Assembly: GCA_022560025.1 (NCBI GenBank)
Contig: JAFISE010000066.1
Location: forward strand, 102,785 to 166,784
Reading direction: 5' to 3'
DNA: 64,000 nt
Source: Stagonosporopsis chrysanthemi
Lineage: Eukaryota > Ascomycota > Dothideomycetes > Pleosporales > Didymellaceae
Positions 36,659 through 46,498 of this stretch are shown piece by piece (positions within the stretch are counted from its first letter, which is position 1; each line of letters opens with the position of its first letter). Below the pieces are notes generated by a model, which saw nothing but the letters and a program-made list of their open reading frames with translations, was not told the origin of the DNA and did not search any database. The position numbers and the translations under genes were made by a program.

Positions 36659-39600
36659 AAGTTCTTTAAGCTAATAAAGATAGGTATCTAGAGAATGTTA
36701 GACTTGCTTGCAGTATAGAATATAATACAACTAGACAACTATATAACACTACTAATAGAGATAATATAGTACTTTATATAACCTATAAGCAAGCCTAACT
36801 ATAAAAAAGAATATACTGTATTATAGTAGACTAAAGAGTACAGGACTACCTACTAAGCTTATAAGTGCGCTAGATAGCAATACTTAGGCTGTTTTCTATT
36901 AGAAGAAATACAAGCCTTTAAGATTGTTGTTAGATAAGCTAAGAGGTAGTACTAAAAGCACATTATTTACAATATAAAAGACAATAAAGACCTTTTTAAA
37001 GTTATTATATAGCATAAGCTTATACTAGAAAACTAGGATACTATACTTATAGTTAATAATATAGTTATTTCTAACTTTTTAGAAAAAGCTAAAGTACTTA
37101 GAAAGAAGTTCTTAATTAGTATACAGTAGAAGATAATTTCTAATACTACTTAAAGTAAGAAGCTATAACTACTCTTCTTTAGAGTATATATATCTTACTA
37201 AAAGAAGCTAAACAAAATATAATAAGAGTCTCTAGTACCTTGCTAGGTACTAACTACTTTACTATATAGCTACTTTATACTTACTAGGCTTAGGTTAGAG
37301 AGCTTATACAAAGAATCTTCTAGTAGTACTTTAAACTTAACTACTTCTTAGTATAGTAGAAGCTTGCAGAGGTAGTAATAATATTAAAGACAAAGAAGAC
37401 AGACTATATATTACTATAATCTTAGAGACTTATAATACTTTTGCTCTGTATTAGAAAACAACTTAAATAAATAGTAGCTAGAAGAATTATATAGACTGCT
37501 ATAACTTATAAAATCTTTAGCTTCTAGTATAAAGAAGCTCTTTTAAAGCGCTTAGTAGCTAATCTTACTATAGTACTTACTTATAATACTAAAGCTGTAT
37601 AAGTACTTAATTAATATATTATAATAATTACTCTAGATGTACAAAGTACTTTTAATACTTTCTAGACTACTAGTTAGCTCTTTATATAAAGCTACTATTG
37701 TCTATATATACTTATTTTTTTATATAGAGCTAAGTATTAGTATAAAGGCTGTACTAAACTACTTACTTAAACTTAGTAAGCTAATAGTATAACAACACAG
37801 GATGCTAGAAGAGTCTAAAAGGCATAGGTATCTGCTATAAAGTGTATAGAAGTACTAGAATAAACTGCAAGACTAGATCTCTATTTCTATAGGTCTTGTA
37901 CAAAAGAATACTTTAAAACTATCTATCTAAACTCTATAGAGACTTCTCTTCTTATATCTAGAAGCTTAAGAAAGACTGTACTAAGGAGTAGTTAGAAGAC
38001 AGAGCTAAGTTAGGTAGTTATTAGGTAGTGTAAGGTAGAATTAAAGAACTAGGCTTGTTCTTACAAATAGAAGTTAGTGCCTATATAGAATAGCACGTAG
38101 CTGCTATTAACAAAGTACTTACTATAGCTATAAGAAGTATACTTTTAGTATAGAAAACAACTTCTATAGCTATACTCTTTAGAAACACTAGACTACTGTC
38201 TATAGTAGTAGCTCTAAAAGAAGCTAAACTCTAATTTGCAGCCTATCTACGCACTATAGACACAGAATACCTTCTAACTAGCTGTAATACTATCTCTAAA
38301 TTTAATAGAGGTAAAAAAGTAAGTTAACCTTAATAAGTATAAATTAGACTCTAATATATAGAGTGTCTTCTACTAGAGATTCTAAAGATAATACTAATAG
38401 TACTTTACTACTTACCTAGCTATTAAGCAGACCTATTACTTAGTATATATAAAAAGACTGCAGCTAAAGCCTTTAAAGAATAGTAGGCTTAGCTCTTACT
38501 ATTAAATATAGCTATCTTCTTAGATAGCTCTAAACAATATATAAAAGATAGAAAAAAGTAGAATATATATAGCTTTATAGTATATTAAAATAAAAAGCAG
38601 CTATAAAGTAGCTATAGATTACTTTAATTAACTTTATATATCTTTAATACTAAAGTAGTAAGAGTATAGAAAGGTATTTAGTATACTTTGTAGTAACTAG
38701 ATCTTAGTATCTACTAGATCTAGCTTTGCATTAACAGCACCTTAGTAATCTAGTACCTTAAAGGCACTGCTTCTTCTACCTTATAGTAGGTCTTTCTATA
38801 GTGCTACAGCGCTATAGAAACCTACAATATTTGTATTAAATAGGCCTCTAGGCACTAAGGAATTAAAGAAAACAAGGCAGCTAGCAGGCTAGCTAACCTA
38901 GAAGGCTAGCACCTATTACTTCTAGCTAGAAAAGCTGCTATACTTATACTCTTAGGTATTAAGTTAGTTATTTATAAAGGACTATATAGTATATAATAGA
39001 CCTAGTAGTTAAATAAAAAGATAAAACTCTTTAGATAGTATAATTACTAGAACTAAGACTACTTACCTTGCTATAGACTAAGAGAGCTAGACCTGCTAAG
39101 AGCTATGTTAGCTAGACTACTTTCTATCTAATCTATATATAGAGACTTTACTTAGTACTACTATAAGTTTTATTATAGCAATATAGACCTTTCTTACTTA
39201 TATAGAAGTAATAAGATACTAGAGTACTTTGTAATATACTGTAAGACTTTAAGGGCCTTTAGCTAATAGCTACTTTAACTACCTATACTACTATCTAGCT
39301 AAGCTAATAGCTTTATATATACTATAGCTTTATATATACTATAGCTTTTATAGCAGACTCTAAGGCTTTTAAGGCCTTTATCTAGCTTATATAATACTAT
39401 ACTAAGGTCTGTCTCTAGTAGTAACTACTACCTAGTAACAGTATAGTAGTAAAAAAAGCTACCTACTTAGCCTTAGTATAGTACCTAGCAATATAGAGTC
39501 TAGTAGTAGAACACTTTAGTACTTTTTACTTACTCTTTTTTTTACTTTTTTACTATAACTATTTTTTTTTTTCTTCTTGTATAGTACTCTAGTGCCTCTA

Positions 39601-39829
39601 AATATAAGAAAACTACCTTAATATACTTAAACTACTTAGTCTCTCTAACTAGATAGATAGTTGTAGTTCTAATATAGTAGCAATACCTATGTATATAAGA
39701 AATACTTTCTAAGGTAGTATATTAGCACTGTAATTCTATAGCTTAGCACGTTGTATATACTCTTTAAGAAGCAAGATAGTAGACTTATTTCTTATTAACT
39801 AGACGTAAAACAAATACTAACTAACTAAC
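36659..39829 (+). pseudogene. LINE ORF2 remnant: reverse transcriptase and RNase H
   Basis: Mutated plus-strand frames give KIFSFQYKEALLKRLVANLT near 37510, IITLDVQSTFNTF near 37625 (the catalytic-Asp motif of LINE reverse transcriptase), HVAAINKVLTIAIRSILL near 38095, an RNase H region with YLKGTASST and GIKENKAASRLANLEG near 38755-38910, and a C-terminal stretch of LINE type near 39060-39240. A solo LTR (37788-38065) interrupts the reverse transcriptase after the first catalytic motif. The endonuclease that should precede is missing. Confidence 0.75.
37788..38065 (-). mobile_element. Solo LTR of the gypsy-1 family in the LINE
   Basis: 278 bp, reverse orientation relative to Gypsy-1, starting TATAACAACACAGG and ending CTTGTTCTTACA. 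It is flanked by the exact duplication AATAG (37783-37787 and 38066-38070). Confidence 0.9.
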
Positions 39830-40434
39830 TCTTCTAACCTAATGTTATTCTTTACTACTTTTCTAAGCCTTTTCTCTAGGCCTCTAATGTTATTAGAAGC
39901 TCTTTTTTAACTTATTCTAGCAAAGATTAGCTTAAAATAGAGACCCTACTACGTAAGGTAGCTAAGGATAAGTGCAGTAAGGAGCTAAAGAAGATTAGCT
40001 GCTCCCTCTACTATATCTTAGTCTAGAACTAGCTACTCTACTATAAGATAGCAGGCCTAAGAGAGGTTCTCAAGACTTAGAAGAAGCACAAGAAGAAGAG
40101 CAAACCTCTTAACTTCTAGGAAGCTAAGAAGTATTACAGTAGAGCAGTGTTTTACTCTCCTTGTAGGATTAATAAAGCACGCCAGTATAAGCAAGCAAAA
40201 CAACAAGAAGCTGAGGCAGAAGAGGCTAGAAAAGTAGAGATAGCTGAACTCAGGCACGCTAATAAGCTATACAAGGAGCGAGTAGCTCAGGAGAAGTGTG
40301 AACAGCAGGCAAGGGAGAAGGAAGAGAAAGACTGTGTCAAAGCTAAGAAGGCAAAAGAAGTAGCGAAACGCAAGGCTGAAAAAGAACGTCAGAAGCAAGC
40401 TTATAACGCCCAGGAAGCTATTCAACTGTCCTAA
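39830..40434 (+). pseudogene. Pogo-B transposase, 3' part, becoming intact towards the end
   Basis: This continues the transposase interrupted at 15465. The first 220 bp are AT-rich with stops, but from about 40057 composition becomes normal. A clean frame, 40147-40434, encodes the 95-residue lysine/glutamate-rich C-terminal coiled coil (LRHANKLYKERVAQEKCEQQ in the middle), homologous to the Pogo-A C-terminus. Stop at 40432-40434. Between 40435 and 40706 is the 3' untranslated part. Confidence 0.8.
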
Positions 40435-40706
40435 AGAGGCAATAAGACAGCTTTGAAAGCTTCTATAGTAAAAAAGAAGCCTGCGCGTTGTGGTGTAGGT
40501 GCGCGTAGTCACCTAAAGCCTGCAACGCCTCCTCTACCTGCGCGCACCCACACTACCTGCAGCGGCCGCACAGCCACTTTATATAAATAGTTTATATAGA
40601 GAAACTTTGTTGCATAGGTCTATAGAACAAATTGATAGATTATTGAACAATAATAGCTATTGTACGTGGCTCTATAGCCTCATTTTGTGATGAGCTTCAA
40701 GGCTCG

Positions 40707-40750
40707 TAGCGGGCGTCACGCGAATCCGGGCGTCACGCGCACAGACACGG
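40707..40750 (-). repeat. Right terminal inverted repeat of Pogo-B
   Basis: In reverse it begins CCGTGTCTGTGCGCGTGACG and contains the direct repeat GCGTGACGCCCG. It is the unmutated form of the decayed left end at 14516. A TA at 40751-40752 and then unique GC-balanced DNA follow at once, so this terminal repeat marks the exact edge of the island. Confidence 0.9.
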
Positions 40751-40752
40751 TA

Positions 40753-41346
40753 GTCAGCAACCTCAATGTTGACGTGCAGGCTCCCTTCGCCATTGGAAAT
40801 GTTGTATTATACATTGTAATGTAGCTTAAGACTGCTGCAATTTAGAGCTAGCGCCAACTATTCTCAACGCTATCGTCACATCATTACGGTTGACGCTTTC
40901 GCTGACAAACGCGAGATCACGTCCAAAAACCCCCCTCATTGCGACAAAGACGGGGAGTTTCCACGACCAGATACATCGGTGAGTCACGATGCTCAATCAT
41001 ATTAGGATCTCATTCGCCTGTTTTCGTTGTGACAGTTTCACGGCTTTATTGAAGGTACGAGAATCCTAGCACAATTGAACGACATTGAATCTCTTATATA
41101 GAAAACAACCAACACTTGGGATATTACAGCAGCTAACCAGGCCCTTGGAACCTGCAGTAACATGGCCTGTCTTATGGTAGCAAGGACAGTGCAATCTGCT
41201 AGAACTTTGTGTGCTAATAGGCTAGGCTGAAAGAAAGGTGTAATTACGAAGTGATGGTATAAAACTGTCATGGCTCGACGCAAAATCGACTGTCAAACGG
41301 TAGAAAGAAGGCATGAAATCAGCGGGTCTACCCGTCGGACCCACGT
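40753..41346. other. Island edge, no gene seen
   Basis: Composition is mixed, normal from about 40850 on. Short frames on both strands overlap without protein character. I see no repeat partner in the window. Confidence 0.4.
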
Positions 41347-42528
41347 TCACCGAAACTTGCGCCTCAGATGCGGACCCCTCTCCCAGCGAGTCGCAATGCG
41401 TACTGAGCGCTGCGGCAGCATCACAGAACCGCGAGCTTTAGATTTGATGACGCGGTGGAGCTGATAGTTTCGCTCTAGAGAAACAGGCGATCGAGGGTTA
41501 GCCTGTGGTCTGGGTAGAAGAGGGCGGTGCCCCGACGAGCGCACGTAGTTTGGTCTGTACTGTGTAGTCGGCAAAGGAGGGACTGATGAGGCATCTGCGG
41601 CAAGGCCAACCCCGCTTTCTAAGTGCTGGGTGGTGGGGATATTGCATGAAAGCTGCGGCAGTGACCACGTTCCTTGGTGTAACACATGTTGGCCAGGAAG
41701 GAGCGCTTCACCCATGTTGCTGGAGCCGTGGAAACTGCTCTCCGGATATTGAGGAATGGGAAAACCAGACGAATGACCACCATATGGACGACGCTCCGGC
41801 AGTGACCATGGTCCTTGGGGTAGAACAGGATGGTCAGGATGAGGTGCTTGATGCACGCCTATGACAGTAGAGCTCGACATATGTCTGAAGTCCCTTGTGC
41901 GAGCCGGTACGGTCTGAGACGAAGGCTGGGATGAAGACCGTGACGCATACAATGGCACGGATTTGAATGTGTGGGGAGTTGCAGCCAAAGACGGCTGCAT
42001 CTCGCTCACAGTGGCTTCGGGAACTTGACCAAGGTGGTAGGTAAGCAGACTGCTCGGTGGGGTTGATGCGCGATGATGCGTTCCTTGAAGATGCTGGGCA
42101 CTGGTTACTGCGGTCGAGGAAGGCTCACCCAGGAAGAGTGCCGCATTGTTGAGACAACGCCGGAGATGCGGTGGTTCCATGCGTCTCCCTAGGATATTCC
42201 CGGGCAGGATGTTGGCGAGCCTGCCCGCCGGGATACGCAAGCAGGGCGCGCGATAGTCCATGTAGTTGTGGGGTGGTGAGAGACGGTACATATGTAATGG
42301 CTCCTGGGGTCGCGGGTCACGGTAAGGCATATTCTCTGGCCATCTTCCAATCTTGCTGGTACTCGCAGTCGTGTAGCTGAGCGCGTGATTGAGCGCGTCG
42401 CTCATCTCTGCGCGAGTCTCCGCCGGCATATCCGCTAGTAATGCTGATATGTCTGACACAGGAATGTGGACTTTCTTTGCTCTCAATCTGATCTGCTCCA
42501 GGAAGCCGTGGCGAGCGATCTCTGGCAT
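41347..42528 (-). CDS. Hypothetical proline/serine-rich protein, about 393 aa
   Basis: A long open frame on the minus strand from ATG at 42528 to TGA at 41347. The frame stays open upstream to about 42585, where ACACTGACAAGATGCAG looks like an intron branch site and acceptor, so the true start may lie in an upstream exon. The N-terminal 60 residues are helical and charged (FLEQIRLRAKKVHIPV); the rest is rich in Pro, Ser and Gly and likely disordered. An imperfect internal duplication is visible around residues 210-290 (LPQGPWSLPERRPYGG against LHQGTWSLPQLSCNI). I recognise no domain. The overlapping plus-strand frames are shadows. An expressed gene is plausible but not proven. Confidence 0.45.
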   Translation of the reverse strand: MPEIARHGFLEQIRLRAKKVHIPVSDISALLADMPAETRAEMSDALNHALSYTTASTSKIGRWPENMPYRDPRPQEPLHMYRLSPPHNYMDYRAPCLRIPAGRLANILPGNILGRRMEPPHLRRCLNNAALFLGEPSSTAVTSAQHLQGTHHRASTPPSSLLTYHLGQVPEATVSEMQPSLAATPHTFKSVPLYASRSSSQPSSQTVPARTRDFRHMSSSTVIGVHQAPHPDHPVLPQGPWSLPERRPYGGHSSGFPIPQYPESSFHGSSNMGEALLPGQHVLHQGTWSLPQLSCNIPTTQHLESGVGLAADASSVPPLPTTQYRPNYVRSSGHRPLLPRPQANPRSPVSLERNYQLHRVIKSKARGSVMLPQRSVRIATRWERGPHLRRKFR

Positions 42529-44738
42529 GTTTGTTGGCCATGTAGGTTTGCGTCCGTCTCCCAATGCGTGGAGGGTCGACTCTGCATCTTGTCAGTGTCG
42601 TAAAGCAAGAGGCAAGGGGATGACTGACTCATCCATCGGCACCAGTTGTTTTCACATGCTAGGAAATATAGGGAATTGCCACTGCACCCTTGACCACCGC
42701 ATCTGACGCCCGCGCTGCAAGTAGTTAACCCAAGATCTTGTCCTTGCTAGAGAGAAACGTACCGGTTGAGTTCCGAACGCACCTGCTGCATCTTCCCAGG
42801 CTCTTGAACGGCTGAAGACTGGCCGCACAGTTGTAGACCCACCATGAAGTAAAGACTGGCTATAACAAAGACAGAATGAGAGGCTTGCTAAGCGGCGAAT
42901 AGCAGAGGGTAGTCTTGTAAAGGGGCTGGCCCATTATCCTTCGACAGTCGATGCGAAATGGAGTGGAGGTTCATCAATACCATTGAAAGAAAAACGTGGT
43001 CAATGTGGTACCTGAGCTTGAACCAGTAGGGCCGGTGAAGCTTCTACCCGTAAATTGAAATGGCCATCTCAACGAAAAACGGACAAAGGTCTGTACAACT
43101 GCAGGAGTGAGTACCGGCAGAGGCTCGCACGTCGCCCGAAGCTTACTAACGATGTTTGACCGTTTGAGGCAGTCGCTGGTCTGTGTCGACAGCTGCTGCC
43201 CGACTGGATGCTCGCTGTCAGAACTAGCCACTTGACAGAACGCCAACCTCCTACAGTAATCTGGTTCTGTTTCGCTTCGATTTGCAGGCATGCATGTAAG
43301 GTCTTGGGAGCCATCTCTTAGATTAATCGTCTGGTTTGCCTTGGTTGCGGTGTGGTAAGCCACTATCTTCATTGGGGATGTGTGGAAGACGTCAGTGTCT
43401 TGCCACTCAAGAGCTGCCCGATGATTGGTTGTGGAACGGACTGCAGCAGCAGGGGCTTGTGGCGTCTCGCACGTTTCATGCCTGGTTGCACGGCAAACAG
43501 ACAGTTAGGACAAGAGAGTGCTCGCCCACGGATAGCAACACGAATCACGCCAGTATACTCTGGGACGCAAAAGAGCCAGCAAGAGTCCTTGATAGAGACA
43601 GGTAGGACAGTCAGTACTCGTGCAGGTTTTGCATTGATGCGATCAGTGTCGATGCCGGCTGCCCGTTGTGGCGCTCCTAGGTTGAAGGCGACTTTGAAAG
43701 CTCGTGAAAAGAACACTTCGTTTGGAGACTGGCCAGAGTCTCTAGGTCAGGCTTAGAGACAGCGCTGTGTGTGGATCACAGCATGCGATTTAAGTGGAGG
43801 TTCCGAAGCCACCTTCCGGGAGTACCTGCAGCAAACGCGGGGAGCCAGTCCGTTCGCGATCGCGCCAGCAACCCTGCCCCACCTGCCGCACTGGGACGAA
43901 CAACACACGCCAAAAGGCTCAATAACGGACTATTGAAGACATGCTGCTGTGCGAAACTGTTGTTTTGTTTCTAACCTCTGATTGTTTGTTATGGCCTTCC
44001 CTGTCATTACAATATCGTCTGGCTTCTTGTGCTGCAGCGAAGGCGCAGGCGCTAGAGTCTAGGAAGGCAATGCGTTGCAGAGCACGTGGCATGGAAGCCG
44101 GCTTAAGTATCAACAGCTGCCGTCTTTATGCTGTGCATACACTCTACAAGCACTATTTCTGGACTGCAAACGCGGTCTGGGCGCGGCATAATGCAAAACA
44201 GCAGATACCCAGCGCGAGATAGGGCCTCTCTTGACGAAGCCTACGCCCTTGTCGAACGTGTGCGGGTAGTACAATTTCCTTCTCATTTCCTTGATCAGCG
44301 TCGCGACCTTCAGGCCATGCACAGTTTCATATCTCGTGGACAGTCTGCTGCAGGGCTTTACCCTGCCGCCGCACTGGATGCTGAGGCTACATACTTCACT
44401 ACGTGTAATCATGATGCCATCCTTCCCATTTTCATATTGGCAATCCGTGTCTCATTCTACTAGACCCTGCAGTCTGTCCGCGCACTGTTTAGCTCATTGA
44501 GCTGGGTCGTATGCGGTCATTCTCTGGGAGGCTGCAATGACCCAGTCGCAAGGTGCCTGAAACAGATTCGTTGCTATGTTGGGTGATGACAGGGCCTTGC
44601 AAGTGCTCTTACCTGCGACCTGGCACGATAGAAAAAGACATAATAGACTGTCAGTTCCATACAGCTCTTTGTTTATATCTCTCTTGACTTACATTGACCC
44701 TCCTGCTTTCTAGACTTCTACTTCACCGCACAATAACC
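42529..44738. other. 2.2-kb stretch with only weak ORFs
   Basis: GC-balanced. Minus-strand frames at 42974-43372 (132 aa, with ATG) and 43369-43716 (115 aa, no N-terminal ATG) abut with overlapping stop and start and show no recognisable motif. Plus-strand frames overlap them. The minus-strand frame 44110-44412 is similar. I cannot support any of these as a gene; a decayed gene is possible. Confidence 0.35.
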
Positions 44739-45445
44739 ATGGCTCGCTTCTATCAATGGAAGCCAGTACAGCTGGTGAAGAAGGCGTGTATTGAGACCAA
44801 GCTCTGGGTTTATAACCTTCTCTCTGAACTTTCCTGCTACACCACCCGTAAGTCTTCGCTCTTCCTTCGTCACTACAATAGCTAACACACTCATAGCTAA
44901 GGCCGGTATCGTAGAAGATGCAGCAATTCCTGCCCAGCCCGTGGCCGATCGGCATGCGCTGTGAGTTCACTATACATACTTGGGTTGGTTCTGCTCTGAC
45001 GTTTCTTGTCGCAGCGAGTGCAAGCAGTGCGGGAAGATTTGAGGATTGAACTGAGGTTGTATTGTGCGAAGCTACGAACAGTATGTATACATGGGTAGCT
45101 GTAAACAGCGCTAGTGCAGGAGAGGCAGCCTCGTCTCACCAGAGGTGAGGTGAAACTGCATGTGAGGCAGGAGATGCCCTCAACCGTGACATTTCTAGAC
45201 ATCGATACCGACGTCGCCTCGTCCGCCGCGATACCCAGGATGATGTCTATGGTATCTTCCTCAGCAGGGACATTGTGTTCACGGAGCAGTGGACCAGAGA
45301 CTTTGTCTCTTCTAATGCCACATCGTCCTCTGGCGGGAGCTCTCATGCCACCGAACAGGCACGAACTCAGCTGAGGGGAATGCCGGGAACACCAATGCGC
45401 AAGAAGAGCAGGCGTGCCGCTCGTGTGCATGAAGCAGTGATGTAG
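44739..45445 (+). CDS. Hypothetical small multi-exon gene, model uncertain
   Basis: The start ATAACCATGGCTCGC at 44739 has a good eukaryotic context and a pyrimidine-rich leader. Exon 1 is 44739-44847. A textbook intron follows at 44848-44896 (GTAAGT ... GCTAAC ... TAG, 49 bp). Exon 2 is 44897-44960. A second intron, 44961-45014, has GTGAGT, CTGAC and GCAG. Exon 3 starts at 45015 and stays open as RVQAVREDLRIELRLYCAKL to a donor GTATGT at 45081. The last exon (about 45167-45445) gives DDVYGIFLSRDIVFTEQW and ends KKSRRAARVHEAVM. The problem is that exon 2, in frame from exon 1, joins exon 3 out of frame (giving an early CKQCGKI end), so either a splice site is misplaced or a 1-base indel has damaged the gene. 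No known domain. Confidence 0.5.
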
Positions 45446-46498
45446 GATGGAGGTATGATGCTCAGCACACATGAATTCCAGCTGGTTTAGTGTTGAGCTC
45501 AGATGGAAGCTTCAAGGGCTTGACTGTTCTAGGTACAATCGAAGACCTGTGCACTCTATGTAATGTATGAGCTGGAACTCAGGTTGTTGCCTATGATATC
45601 CTCCTCGCCGCAATTTGCTGATCTACTTCTCCTTTGTACACACCATTGTTGCCAAACTACCATCTAAATTGCTTGTCTCGTCCTTGCGTCAACCGCCACC
45701 ATCTATAGCGTGTTTTTGAAGCCTCACAGAAACATGTGAGACAAGCGCAAGTTGCTGCGACGCTGACGGCTAGCGGAGCGAAAGGAGCCCGAGATCTGAG
45801 GCCAAGATGGCCATGACCGTCCATGTAGCCACAGCGTACACGGCTGTCGGTGTCAGGCCAATTCGGGTGTGACGTAACGTATGCACGCTAATAAGTGTGC
45901 AAAAGCTAGCAAGATGCCTCTCGGCAGCCCACCCGCCCCTCACTGCATGGAGCTAAGTGGCGGTCCACACATCCGGGTACCCGCTTCACGGGTCGTGTAG
46001 CCCCGTCAGCTGCGTGCTATGCCTCATGCACATGGATCAACACAACGGCTGCATGGGGACCAATTAGCAGCTGTATACTGAACGCTAGTCCCCAGCAAGC
46101 ACTCCTTTGTACGGCACCGCCATCAGCAGCATTGCTATCTGTGGAACCTGCGCCTGCGGTCGTGAACATCGGATTGCGCCGTTTTCCATACCGAATTTTC
46201 CAAACTCACTAACGCAACAGCTCGAACGGCGCTGGTGCCTGGCGGTAGTGGTGGGACAAGGCGGTCACTACACGTGATCTAAGGCGAATTTATCTTTCAC
46301 CTACATTACCTTCGAACCTTCTCGGACCGCCAACGCCCCATCCAGTCCAAATCTTGGTCTCCACAGTGACCCCGCTATTACCTACGTTGGGGGTCGACAG
46401 CTTTTGTTTCTCTTCTGCTGTTTTTGTCCCGTCCGTCGTTTTGCCCCCAACCGCACTGTTGAGCATTTCTTGCTGTATCTTCGTACAGCTCCATCGCA
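45446..46498. other. Intergenic region with the putative promoter of the 589-aa gene
   Basis: No convincing ORF. The last 150 bases before 46499 are rich in pyrimidine runs (for example TTTGTTTCTCTTCTGCTG near 46400), common upstream of filamentous-fungal genes. GC content is high through 45700-46250. Confidence 0.35.

Larger units (their letters stand above)
15466..39829 (+). mobile_element. LINE (Tad/I-like non-LTR retrotransposon), itself interrupted
   Basis: The 5' part (15466-17436) carries a gag-like ORF1 and the 3' part (36659-39829) a reverse transcriptase and RNase H. The two are separated by an inverted pair of copia elements. The 3' end has a short AAC-rich tail (ACTAACTAACTAAC at about 39817-39829), followed by a 9-bp sequence TCTTCTAAC that nearly repeats TTTTCTAAC just before the 5' end, as expected of LINE target duplications. 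The endonuclease region expected between ORF1 and reverse transcriptase was not found. That both parts belong to one insertion is inference from orientation, order and the shared junction. Confidence 0.65.
14516..40750 (+). mobile_element. Pogo-B: one pogo element split by about 24 kb of nested insertions
   Basis: The 5' part (14516-15465) starts with a decayed terminal repeat CTGTGTCTATGCACGTAAC and codes for the N-terminal two thirds of a pogo transposase. The 3' part (39830-40750) continues from the corresponding codon and ends in the matching terminal repeat. The two parts are complementary against Pogo-A, have the same orientation and share a 9-bp near-identical junction (15457-15465 and 39830-39838, eight of nine bases). 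Terminal TAs are at 14514-14515 and 40751-40752. The simplest reading is one element opened by the LINE at 15466-39829. Confidence 0.75.

Noticed and set aside
14516..40750. A giant cargo-carrying element of Starship type
   Set aside because: The long span is explained by nested ordinary transposons; no tyrosine-recombinase-like captain gene was recognised and terminal repeats are of pogo type.
41270..42380. Several plus-strand frames opposite the 393-aa ORF, one with an internal repeat
   Set aside because: They mirror the minus-strand coding frame, and the repeat is the antisense of that protein's internal duplication.
42974..43716. Two abutting minus-strand frames that could form an operon-like pair
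   Set aside because: Overlapping stop/start is not meaningful in a fungus; the upstream frame lacks an ATG at its start and no splice joins them.
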